Positions 8,289 to 15,131 of a stretch of DNA of 19,466 bases are shown here, piece by piece. The number at the start of each line of letters is the position of its first letter. Within the stretch, counting starts at the first letter, position 1. The position numbers and the translations under genes were made by a program. The notes beneath the pieces were generated by a model that made no database searches, was not told the origin of the DNA, and saw nothing but the letters and a program-made list of their open reading frames with translations. Source of the DNA: an uncultured Clostridia bacterium (GTDB lineage Bacteria; Bacillota; Clostridia; Christensenellales; Aristaeellaceae); NCBI GenBank assembly GCA_947565865.1, contig CANOHT010000048.1, positions 1 through 19,466 of the forward strand, given 5' to 3'.

Positions 8289-9689
8289 TTACTTTCTCCA
8301 GCCCTCCGGCAGATAGGCCATGGTGTTGGCGATCATATCCCGCAGGAGTTTGTTGCCCTGGTCGGGCGTAATGCGTCCCGCGACCAGCGGGTCGCGCATC
8401 AGGGCGGCGAGGGCCAAATCAAAATCACACTGGATAGCGGCGGTGAGGATGTCTTGCTGATTGGCCGCGTGGGGCGTCATCAGAGGCAGGATGAGGGCAG
8501 GGATCTCGCCGGCGAACAGCGGGTGAATGGCGTCTCGGGAGAAGACCGCGTTGGTTTCCACCACGCAGTGCCGATGCATGTTGGGGATCTGCCCGTTTGT
8601 GTTGGGAATGTTGACATTGCTGACCACGCGCCCCAATCCGCACAGCGCTTTGATGAGCAGGATGCCCTCCTCGCCTGAGGGCGTCAGATCCACCTGCTCC
8701 TCGCCGGAACTGAGGCGGGCGGCTCGTGCAAGGCGCTTCTTCAGGTCATTCTTGCGCCATTCAACCGTTGTCAGACCAAAGCGCCACTGCTTCACGGTGT
8801 CCGGATCCTTCAAATACATTTCACCGGGCATGAACTCCGCCAGATGCCGGTCGCCGGCGGCGGCAATGGCCCCATAGCGCCGGAACAGGTCGAACTTTAT
8901 CCGGTGCGCGCAGTTAAAGGAGGAATTGGCCCAGTTGCGGTCGGGCTCGTTGTAGCCCTCCTCAAAGTGCGCGTCGATGAAGGCGCGGTATACGGGGAAA
9001 AGGTCGTGGGTGCGGTAGCTGGCCTCGGTGAACCAGGTGAAATGATTCAGACCCACCACATTGACATGGATGTCCTCACGGGGGATGTCCTGGAGCCCCA
9101 GCATGGCTTCCGCGATGCCCTTGAGCACCTTCTGTGTGCCGAAGACCTCATGGCAGCAGCCGAAGGCCTTGATGCCGGGGAAAACGTGATACAGTGTACG
9201 AACGCACAGGCTCATGGGATTGGTGTAGTTGATGACCCAGGCGTTGGGGGCGAAGTCGCGGATGGCCTGAGCGATCTCCACAAACATGGGGATGGTGCGC
9301 AGCGCGCGAGCCAGGCCGCCGGGGCCCGCCGTATCGCCCACAGATTGATAAATGCCATGGCGCTCGGGCAGGTGCACGTCGGAAGCCATCTCATCAAAGG
9401 TGCCGGGAAGGATGGAAATGACGACGAAATCCACCCCGGTGAGAGCCTCCTGCAGGCTTTGGCAGACCTCATAGCGCCACTTGCCCACGGCGTCCGCCCG
9501 GGCGGAAACCGCATTGCTGATGACGGCGTTGCTCCTGGCGGCCGCCTCGTCAATATCGTAAAGCCTGATGCTGCCGCTGAGGGCGGGCTCCATCGCCAGG
9601 TCGGTCATAAAGGTCCAGGCCCAGCCTCGGGAACCGCCGCCGATATACGCGATGCGGACATCGGATACTGTTTTGCCGTTATCAAGCAT
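8289..9689 (-). CDS. lplD: GH4 family glycosidase, probable alpha-galacturonidase (LplD type)
   Basis: This is an NAD- and metal-dependent glycosidase of family GH4, 466 residues, predicted cytoplasmic. A nucleotide-binding glycine motif IGGGSRG lies at 16-22, NYTNP at 154-158, the metal-site motif Cys179-His180-Glu181-Val182 (GCCHEVFG) and the conserved NHFTWF at 215-220. In GH4 the residues after the Cys correlate with substrate. CHEV is the form reported for alpha-galacturonidase LplD of Bacillus subtilis, whereas CHSV is found in alpha-glucosidases and alpha-galactosidases. It would release galacturonate from small oligosaccharides. The ATG at 9689 has AGGAG nine bases upstream. It is transcribed alone, divergent from the atp operon. 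GH4 membership is firm; the substrate is inferred from the motif. Confidence 0.85.
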   Translation of the reverse strand: MLDNGKTVSDVRIAYIGGGSRGWAWTFMTDLAMEPALSGSIRLYDIDEAAARSNAVISNAVSARADAVGKWRYEVCQSLQEALTGVDFVVISILPGTFDEMASDVHLPERHGIYQSVGDTAGPGGLARALRTIPMFVEIAQAIRDFAPNAWVINYTNPMSLCVRTLYHVFPGIKAFGCCHEVFGTQKVLKGIAEAMLGLQDIPREDIHVNVVGLNHFTWFTEASYRTHDLFPVYRAFIDAHFEEGYNEPDRNWANSSFNCAHRIKFDLFRRYGAIAAAGDRHLAEFMPGEMYLKDPDTVKQWRFGLTTVEWRKNDLKKRLARAARLSSGEEQVDLTPSGEEGILLIKALCGLGRVVSNVNIPNTNGQIPNMHRHCVVETNAVFSRDAIHPLFAGEIPALILPLMTPHAANQQDILTAAIQCDFDLALAALMRDPLVAGRITPDQGNKLLRDMIANTMAYLPEGWRK

Positions 9690-9719
9690 GATACCACACT
9701 CCTGCTGTCATGATTGTTG

Positions 9720-9732
9720 GGGCGTTACGCCC
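9720..9732 (-). promoter_or_regulatory. Inverted repeat in the 5' leader of the GH4 gene
   Basis: GGGCG-TTA-CGCCC is a perfect 5-bp inverted repeat with a 3-base centre. It lies between the minus-strand -10 element (9745-9750) and the GH4 start codon (9689). It is placed where a repressor operator or leader hairpin would be; the binding protein is unknown. Confidence 0.4.
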
Positions 9733-9744
9733 TTTTCATCTATC

Positions 9745-9773
9745 ATTATACGACAGTTGATATGGAAAAGAAA
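9745..9773 (-). promoter_or_regulatory. Probable promoter of the GH4 gene
   Basis: On the minus strand a perfect TATAAT (9745-9750) lies 17 bases from TTTCTT (9768-9773), a weak -35. Transcription would start near 9738, leaving a leader of about 50 bases. A poor -35 fits a promoter needing activation, but that is inference. Confidence 0.6.
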
Positions 9774-9932
9774 GTGGTTTCATGGCAATTCGTCATCGGA
9801 TATTCGCGAAGCTTTCGAAGATACACGCGCGGGCAGGGGAATGGACGGGTTTTATACGTCTGAACGGTATGGCTTCTACCTTGCTGGACAGACTGATTCT
9901 GAACAGGGTACGGCGAGTGATGGAAGCATTTG

Positions 9933-9951
9933 TTGTGAATTGTTCACAATT
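9933..9951. promoter_or_regulatory. Operator-like palindrome upstream of the atp promoter
   Basis: TTGTGAA-TTG-TTCACAA (9933-9949) is a perfect 7-bp inverted repeat. A second perfect repeat, AATTGT-TC-ACAATT (9938-9951), overlaps it. It ends seven bases before the -35 of the atp promoter. The sequence resembles a Rex operator (TTGTGAA-N4-TTCACAA) or a CRP-type site (TGTGA-N6-TCACA), but is one base shorter at the centre than either. The regulator is therefore uncertain. Confidence 0.65.
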
Positions 9952-9957
9952 GGCCAC

Positions 9958-9986
9958 TTGCGATATTGGAAAAATAACGGTATAAT
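9958..9986 (+). promoter_or_regulatory. Sigma-A promoter of the ATP synthase operon
   Basis: TTGCGA (9958-9963) and a perfect TATAAT (9981-9986) are separated by exactly 17 bases. Transcription would begin near 9993, about 45 bases before the first gene of the operon. Confidence 0.9.
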
Positions 9987-10038
9987 AAAGAAGATAGCGA
10001 CAACGATTTGGAAGGCTTCTGCTCATGGAGGAATGCGT

Positions 10039-10440
10039 GTGTTGAGTCAAGTGGATCCGACGGTGAAGCGGGAAACATGCTACATCGCTGGCTTTGTGCT
10101 AATTTTCAGTGTTATCATGGAGTTGGCGTTCCTCCTGGCGGGCGCGTGGGATATCACCGTCCTGCTGGGCAATTTGCTGGGCGGTCTGGTTGCGGTAGGA
10201 AACTTCTTCCTCATGGGTCTAACGATTCAAAGGGCGCTGGGGAAAAGTGAGAAGGATGCCGCTGCCCGGATGAAGCTGTCCCAGAGCCTTCGGCTGATCA
10301 TGCAGCTGCTCTTCTGCGCGGTGGGCGCTGCGGCCCCGTGCTTCAACCTGATTGCTTCGGTGGTACCGCTGCTTTTCCCGCGCGTGGCTGTGATGCTGCG
10401 CCCGTTGCTGAACAAGAAGGACAAGGCGGAGGATGCCTGA
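10039..10440 (+). CDS. atpI: ATP synthase subunit I (AtpI-like)
   Basis: This is a small membrane protein of the AtpI family at the head of the atp operon, thought to help assemble the c ring or the Fo sector. The 133-residue product has about four hydrophobic helices: near residues 14-32, 37-58, and two in the stretch 83-120. The charged tail ends KKDKAEDA. GTG at 10039 is chosen because GGAGG (10027-10031) lies seven bases upstream; an in-frame ATG at 10033 is only one base from that SD. Both give nearly the same protein. It is followed by a 64-base gap before atpB and shares the promoter at 9958-9986. Sequence divergence in this family is high, so the assignment also rests on position. Confidence 0.85.
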   Translation: MLSQVDPTVKRETCYIAGFVLIFSVIMELAFLLAGAWDITVLLGNLLGGLVAVGNFFLMGLTIQRALGKSEKDAAARMKLSQSLRLIMQLLFCAVGAAAPCFNLIASVVPLLFPRVAVMLRPLLNKKDKAEDA

Positions 10441-10504
10441 TCCTGGCTCATAGAGTTCCTGGCATCCGACGTCCAAGCCCACTGCGAAAGGAGGTGAGAA
10501 ACGA

Positions 10505-11398
10505 ATGAAAGATAGAGGACTTCGTTTTCGTGTGATGGATGGATTGCTGATCGCGATGATGATCCTGCCCCTGGTTGCGGGGATGGTGCTGCAAATCCTT
10601 ACGAAGCCCGCGTCTGAAGGCGTTTCGATCACCGGCGCAAGAGTGTTTCTGAAGATTCCCATGCCCCTGATGGACATGCCCATTACCGAGGCTCAGGTGA
10701 ATACCTGGCTGGTGATGGTGTCTATCGCCGGCGTGTGCCTTTTTCTGACACACGGCATCCGGGAGAACCGGGGCGGCTTCCGCCAGATGGCGGCGGAATG
10801 GATTGTGGAAAAGCTGGACGGCCTGGTCAAGGGGAACATGGATCCTATCTTCCACAGCACCTACGCGCCTTTCGTGGGCGCGATTATGGCGCTGTCGGTG
10901 TTCTCCAGCCTGCTGACGCTGGTGGGCCTTTTTCCGCCCACTTCCGATCTGAACATCATCGGCGGCTGGGCCATCCTGGTATTCATCCTGATTACCAAGA
11001 ACAAGCTGAAAGCGGGGCTGGGCTACTACCTGAAGGGCTTTGTACAGCCCATACCGGTGATGCTGCCCATGAATCTGATCAGCGAGATCGCAACGCCCGT
11101 GTCGATGACCTTCCGTCACTTCGGCAACGTGCTGTCCGGCACGGTTATTTCCGCCCTGGTGGCCTGGGCTCTTGCCGGGGCTTCCAACGCGCTGCTTGGC
11201 TGGCTGCCGGGCTTTCTGGGGAACATTCCGTTCCTGCAGATCGGCCTTCCCGCCGTGCTGAGCGTGTATTTTGATGTATTCAGCGGATGCATTCAGGCGT
11301 TCATTTTTGCCATGCTGACCATGCTGTACATCTCTGGCGGCTATCCGGCGGATGAGATCGCCTCCCGCCGTCAGCCCAAGCCTGTTGAGGCAAAGTAA
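10505..11398 (+). CDS. atpB: ATP synthase Fo subunit a
   Basis: This is the membrane stator subunit forming the two ion half-channels against the c ring. The protein (297 aa) has several hydrophobic helices. The essential arginine of the family is Arg204 in SMTFRHFGN (E. coli LRLFGN); the preceding helix contains Pro and Glu194 (NLISEIATP). The ATG at 10505 follows AAAGGAGGTGAG at good spacing, a very strong ribosome binding site. It precedes atpE by 43 bases. Family assignment is firm; the coupling ion is judged better from subunit c. Confidence 0.96.
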   Translation: MKDRGLRFRVMDGLLIAMMILPLVAGMVLQILTKPASEGVSITGARVFLKIPMPLMDMPITEAQVNTWLVMVSIAGVCLFLTHGIRENRGGFRQMAAEWIVEKLDGLVKGNMDPIFHSTYAPFVGAIMALSVFSSLLTLVGLFPPTSDLNIIGGWAILVFILITKNKLKAGLGYYLKGFVQPIPVMLPMNLISEIATPVSMTFRHFGNVLSGTVISALVAWALAGASNALLGWLPGFLGNIPFLQIGLPAVLSVYFDVFSGCIQAFIFAMLTMLYISGGYPADEIASRRQPKPVEAK

Positions 11399-11441
11399 AA
11401 GGTTCCATGCGTTACAAAACGACATCATAAAGTGGAGGTAC

Positions 11442-11735
11442 ATGAACATGTTGGAACTGGCTATTGGTATCATTCTGGGTTGCTGTGCTCTGGGCGCTGG
11501 CTGCGCGATGATCGCCGGTATCGGCCCTGGTATTGGTGAGGGCAACGCCGTGGCAAAGGCCTGTGAGGCCATTGGCCGTCAGCCGGAGTGCAAGGGCTCC
11601 GTGACCTCGACCATGATTATGGGCTGCGCTATTGCCGAGACCACGGGTATTTATGCGCTGGTTATTGCCATTCTGCTGATTTTCGTCGCGCCTGGCATCC
11701 TGGTCAACACCCTGCTGCGCGCGCTCGGCAAGTAA
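11442..11735 (+). CDS. atpE: ATP synthase Fo subunit c with two-carboxylate Na+ motif
   Basis: This is the proteolipid of the rotor ring, a two-helix hairpin of 97 residues. Helix 1 contains GIGPGIGEG with Glu33; the polar loop has RQPE; helix 2 contains Glu66, Thr67, Thr68 and Tyr71 in AIAETTGIY. Glu66 is the essential ion-binding carboxylate. Glu33 replaces the Gln32 of the Ilyobacter tartaricus Na+ ring and matches Glu32 of the Fusobacterium nucleatum two-carboxylate ring. Thr67, Thr68 and Tyr71 occupy the other Na+ ligand or support positions, so Na+ coupling is predicted. Six cysteines (14, 15, 21, 41, 50, 62) are unusual for this subunit. GTGGAGG precedes ATG 11442 by three bases and ATG 11448 by nine; either start is possible. 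Confidence 0.95.
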   Translation: MNMLELAIGIILGCCALGAGCAMIAGIGPGIGEGNAVAKACEAIGRQPECKGSVTSTMIMGCAIAETTGIYALVIAILLIFVAPGILVNTLLRALGK

Positions 11736-11748
11736 GTAGGTGAAGGAC

Positions 11749-12279
11749 ATGCAGTCGTTGGAAGTCCAGACGCTGGAAGTCATCTCCATCAACTTGTGGC
11801 TTGTTCTTATATCCCTGGCCAACCTGGCCATTCTCTACGCGATCCTCAAGAAATTTCTCTACAAGCCCGTGAAGGCTACCATGGCTGCCCGGGAGGAAGC
11901 CATTGCCGCACAGTACCGCGCCGCGGAGGAGGCGGAACGTTCTGCACAGGACGCCCAGGCGCTCTACGCGGGCAAGCTGGCCGGCGCTCAGGCCGAGGTG
12001 GACGACCTGCTTCATGAGGCGGCCGCCAATGCAGCCCGCCGCGGCGACCGCATTGTGGCTGACGCCCGGGATAAGGCCGATGGTATCGTTCGTCAGGCGC
12101 AGAATGAGGCGGCCATGGAGAAGAAAAAGGCCCAGGCCAGCATTCGGCGGGAGATCACCGACGTGTCCGCCGCGCTAACGGAGAAGCTCTTGGGCCGGGA
12201 GATGAACACCGGGGATCATCGCGTTCTGATCGATTCCTTCCTCAAGGACATAGGTGACGAGCATGACGGAAACAAGTAA
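11749..12279 (+). CDS. atpF: ATP synthase Fo subunit b
   Basis: This peripheral-stalk subunit has one N-terminal membrane helix (about 14-36, INLWLVLISLANLAILYAIL). A long, charged, Ala- and Glu-rich helix follows (about 40-160) that would dimerise as a coiled coil. The 176-residue length is normal. An in-frame GTG lies at 11740, but ATG 11749 has AGGTGAAGG just upstream and matches the family N-terminus. The gene follows atpE by 13 bases and overlaps atpH by 17. Confidence 0.94.
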   Translation: MQSLEVQTLEVISINLWLVLISLANLAILYAILKKFLYKPVKATMAAREEAIAAQYRAAEEAERSAQDAQALYAGKLAGAQAEVDDLLHEAAANAARRGDRIVADARDKADGIVRQAQNEAAMEKKKAQASIRREITDVSAALTEKLLGREMNTGDHRVLIDSFLKDIGDEHDGNK

Positions 12280-12793
12280 AGCCTATGCGGACGCGCTGTT
12301 TTCCCTGGCCATGGACGAGCGCAGCGAAGATGAAACCCTCGGTGCGATTCGCACGGTTCGCGACGCGCTGAAGGCGATGCCCGAGGCCGAGGATCTCCTG
12401 GCGTCCCCCGCCATCCCCAAGGACGAGCGGCAGGCGGTGCTGGAGACCGCCTTTGGCAGTGTGCTGCCCGAAACCGTCATGAGCTTTGTGCAGGTATTGT
12501 GCGCCCACGGTCATATTCGCTTATTGGCGGATTGCGTGAAGCATTTCGAGGAGCTATACGATTCCGCGAAGAAGCTGTCCACGGCTTATGTGACCAGCGC
12601 CGTGGCGCTGACGGCGCAGGAGCAGGAGGAATTGAGGGCCAAGCTGGAAAAGCGCCTCGGCCGAACCATCAGCCTGGCTTGCTCTGTTGACGCTTCGCTG
12701 TTGGGCGGAATGATTGTCCGCGTGGATGGCAAGGTCATGGACGGCAGCCTGAGACATCGGCTGTATGAAATCAAGGAAGTGATGAATCGATGA
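12263..12793 (+). CDS. atpH: ATP synthase F1 subunit delta
   Basis: This stator subunit links the top of F1 to the b stalk. The protein has 176 residues and starts MTETSKAYADALFSLA, which is characteristic. The C-terminal part (LLGGMIVRVDGKVMDGSL) is the conserved delta/OSCP signature. An in-frame GTG at 12254 is rejected in favour of ATG 12263, which begins the family motif. It begins inside atpF and its stop overlaps the atpA start (ATGA), so translation is probably coupled on both sides. Confidence 0.94.
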   Translation: MTETSKAYADALFSLAMDERSEDETLGAIRTVRDALKAMPEAEDLLASPAIPKDERQAVLETAFGSVLPETVMSFVQVLCAHGHIRLLADCVKHFEELYDSAKKLSTAYVTSAVALTAQEQEELRAKLEKRLGRTISLACSVDASLLGGMIVRVDGKVMDGSLRHRLYEIKEVMNR

Positions 12794-14283
12794 GCAATAA
12801 ACCGGAGGAAATCAGCAGCATCCTCAAAGAACAAATTCGAAATTATAAGTCCAAGGTGGAGATGTCCGAAACAGGCACCGTCATCACCGTGGGCGACGGC
12901 ATTGCCCGGGTATACGGTTTGCGGGCCTGCATGGCCAACGAGCTTCTTCGCTTTGAGGACGGCAGCTTCGGCATGGCGCAGAACCTGGAGGAGGAAACCG
13001 TCTCCGTGGCTGTGCTGTCCGATCAGGATACCATCCGCGAGGGTACGACGGTCTATCGTACCGGCAAGGCACTGTCTGTCCCCGTGGGCGAGGCGCTGCT
13101 GGGCCGCGTGGTCAACGCCCTGGGTCAGCCCATTGACGGCAAGGGGGAGATCGCCTGCCCCCAGACCCGTCCCATCGAGTCCGAGGCTCCCGGCATCATT
13201 GAGCGCCAGAGCGTCAACGTGCCCTTGCAGACAGGCATCAAGGCCATCGACGCCATGATCCCCATCGGCCGGGGCCAGCGTGAGCTGATTATTGGCGACC
13301 GCCAGACGGGCAAGACCGCCATTGCCGTTGACACCATCATCAACCAGAAGGGCAAGGGCGTACTGTGCGTGTATGTAGCCATTGGCCAGAAGCGCACCTC
13401 TGTGGTGCAGCTGGCCAACGAGCTGGAGCGCGCTGGCGCGATGCCCTATACCATCATTGTGTCCGCCTCCGCGGCGGAAAGCGCGCCGCTGCAGTATATC
13501 GCGCCTTACGCGGGCTGCGCCATGGCGGAATATTTCCGCGAGAAGGGCCAGGATGTGCTGATTGTCTATGACGATCTGAGCAAGCATGCCGTGGCATACC
13601 GCGCCCTGTCGCTGCTGATACGCCGTCCGCCGGGCCGCGAGGCTTATCCGGGCGACGTGTTCTATCTGCACTCCCGTCTGCTGGAGCGTTCCGCCTGTGT
13701 GGCTAAGGAATTTGGCGGCGGCTCCATCACAGCCCTGCCGATCATTGAGACGCAGGCCGGCGACGTGTCCGCTTACATTCCGACCAACGTGATCTCTATT
13801 ACCGACGGCCAGATCTTCCTGGAGACCGAGTTGTTCCACTCCGGCATCATGCCCGCCATCAACCCGGGCATATCCGTCAGCCGCGTGGGTGGCAGCGCGC
13901 AGCTGAAGGCCATGAAAAAGGTGGCTGGTGAACTGAAGCTGCTCTATGCCCAGTACATTGAGCTGAAGTCCTTCGCGCAGTTCGGTTCCGATCTGGACGC
14001 CGATACCAAGGCCCGTCTGGCGCTGGGCGAGCGTATCGTCGAGGTGCTCAAGCAGCCCAAGAATGAGCCGGTTCGGGTGGGCTGTCAGGTGGCGATTGTC
14101 TACGCCGTCACCCACGGCTACCTCAACGATGTACCCGTGAGCCAGGTCAAGGACTGGGAGCAGCGCCTGTATGAGAAGCTGGAAGCCGAGCATGAGGATC
14201 TGCTCGTCCGTTTTGAGCATGGCAGTTATAGCGATGAGGACGTGAAGGAGCTGGAAGAGGCGCTTGCGTCGATGCGGAGGTGA
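12790..14283 (+). CDS. atpA: ATP synthase F1 subunit alpha
   Basis: This is the non-catalytic nucleotide-binding subunit of the alpha3beta3 hexamer. The 497 residues include an N-terminal beta-barrel (VGDGIARVYGL near 36-46), Walker A GDRQTGKT at 169-176 (same position as in E. coli) and the late motif SVSRVGGSAQ, which contains the arginine reaching into the catalytic site of beta. The C-terminal helical bundle ends EEALASMRR. It starts at the ATGA overlap with atpH, and atpG starts five bases after its stop. Confidence 0.98.
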   Translation: MSNKPEEISSILKEQIRNYKSKVEMSETGTVITVGDGIARVYGLRACMANELLRFEDGSFGMAQNLEEETVSVAVLSDQDTIREGTTVYRTGKALSVPVGEALLGRVVNALGQPIDGKGEIACPQTRPIESEAPGIIERQSVNVPLQTGIKAIDAMIPIGRGQRELIIGDRQTGKTAIAVDTIINQKGKGVLCVYVAIGQKRTSVVQLANELERAGAMPYTIIVSASAAESAPLQYIAPYAGCAMAEYFREKGQDVLIVYDDLSKHAVAYRALSLLIRRPPGREAYPGDVFYLHSRLLERSACVAKEFGGGSITALPIIETQAGDVSAYIPTNVISITDGQIFLETELFHSGIMPAINPGISVSRVGGSAQLKAMKKVAGELKLLYAQYIELKSFAQFGSDLDADTKARLALGERIVEVLKQPKNEPVRVGCQVAIVYAVTHGYLNDVPVSQVKDWEQRLYEKLEAEHEDLLVRFEHGSYSDEDVKELEEALASMRR

Positions 14284-14288
14284 CAGGC

Positions 14289-15092
14289 ATGGGCGCCAAT
14301 ACCAAAGCCTTGAAAAACCGTATTCGCAGCGTTGGTTCCACCATGCACCTGACCCATGCCATGGGCCTGGTGGCCTCCTCCAAAATGCGCAGGGCCAACG
14401 AGCGCATGGGGAACGGTCGCCAGTATGCCGCATCTTTCAGCCGCGTCATGGATTTGCTCACGGCGTGCCCTGAGTGCGTCCGCAGCCCCTATATGCAAAG
14501 GCGGGATGGCAGCCGGGTGCGGCTGATTGTCATCGCGGGGGATCGAGGTCTGGCGGGGGGCTATAACGCCAATGTTTTCCGGCTGACCGACAGTCTGGAG
14601 AAGGATACGGTCATTCCCATCGGCAAGCGTGCCTGTGAGCGATATCACGGTGATTTCTTCTCCTCGGAGCACTTTTCCGGCGCGCAGGCCACGGCCATGG
14701 CCCGGAAACTCTGCGAGGAATATATCCGCGGGGATTTTGACCGCCTGGGCATTGTGTCCAGCCGCTATGTCAGTATGATGAGCCAGGAGGCCTGTGTCCG
14801 CTGGCTGCTGCCTTTGGCGCCCACGGAGCGCAAGGAAAGCGTCGCCGCGGTTTTTGAGCCGGATGAGCAGACTATCCTGAACAGCACCGTACCGGACTAT
14901 CTGGCGGGCGTCATCATGAGTTGCATACGGGAGAGCTTCGCCTGCGAGGTCGCGGCCCGGCGTATGGCCATGGATTCCGCCGGCAAAAACGCGCAGGCTA
15001 TGATCGACAGCCTGCAGCTGCAGTATAACCGGGCCCGCCAGGGCGCTATTACTCAGGAAATCACGGAGATTGTCGCCGGCAGCGGCGATTGA
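14289..15092 (+). CDS. atpG: ATP synthase F1 subunit gamma
   Basis: This is the central-stalk rotor subunit. The N-terminal helix (MGANTKALKNRIRSV) and C-terminal helix (MDSAGKNAQAMIDSL and RARQGAITQEITEIV) that form the rotating coiled coil are intact. The Rossmann-like middle begins at VIAGDRGLAGGYN. At 267 residues it is somewhat shorter than the usual 285-290, the difference being in the middle domain. ATG 14289 has GGAGG at 14276-14280, eight bases upstream; an in-frame GTG at 14280 overlaps that SD and is rejected. Confidence 0.95.
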   Translation: MGANTKALKNRIRSVGSTMHLTHAMGLVASSKMRRANERMGNGRQYAASFSRVMDLLTACPECVRSPYMQRRDGSRVRLIVIAGDRGLAGGYNANVFRLTDSLEKDTVIPIGKRACERYHGDFFSSEHFSGAQATAMARKLCEEYIRGDFDRLGIVSSRYVSMMSQEACVRWLLPLAPTERKESVAAVFEPDEQTILNSTVPDYLAGVIMSCIRESFACEVAARRMAMDSAGKNAQAMIDSLQLQYNRARQGAITQEITEIVAGSGD

Positions 15093-15131
15093 TCGGGATG
15101 AACCCACATCTCAGCGAAGGGGGTATTCATT

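Larger units (their letters stand above)
9690..10038. other. Divergent regulatory region without a supported gene
   Basis: These 349 bases separate the GH4 gene from the atp operon. They hold the GH4 promoter and leader repeat on the left, and the operator-like palindrome and atp promoter on the right. Two short open frames occur (9782-9985 plus, 9793-10050 minus). Neither has a good SD or recognisable protein features, and both run across the atp promoter, so they are not called. Confidence 0.7.

Noticed and set aside
8844..9713. 289-codon plus-strand frame opposite the GH4 gene
   Set aside because: It is the reverse complement of a well-supported GH4 coding region, with no domain of its own.
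9782..9985. 67-codon plus-strand frame before the atp operon
   Set aside because: It has no convincing SD, resembles no known family, and runs through the operator and the -35/-10 elements of the atp promoter.
12586..14433. 615-codon open frame on the minus strand across atpA
   Set aside because: It is antisense to the whole of atpA, whose family motifs are intact. The frame has no recognisable domains and is a by-product of GC-rich codon use.
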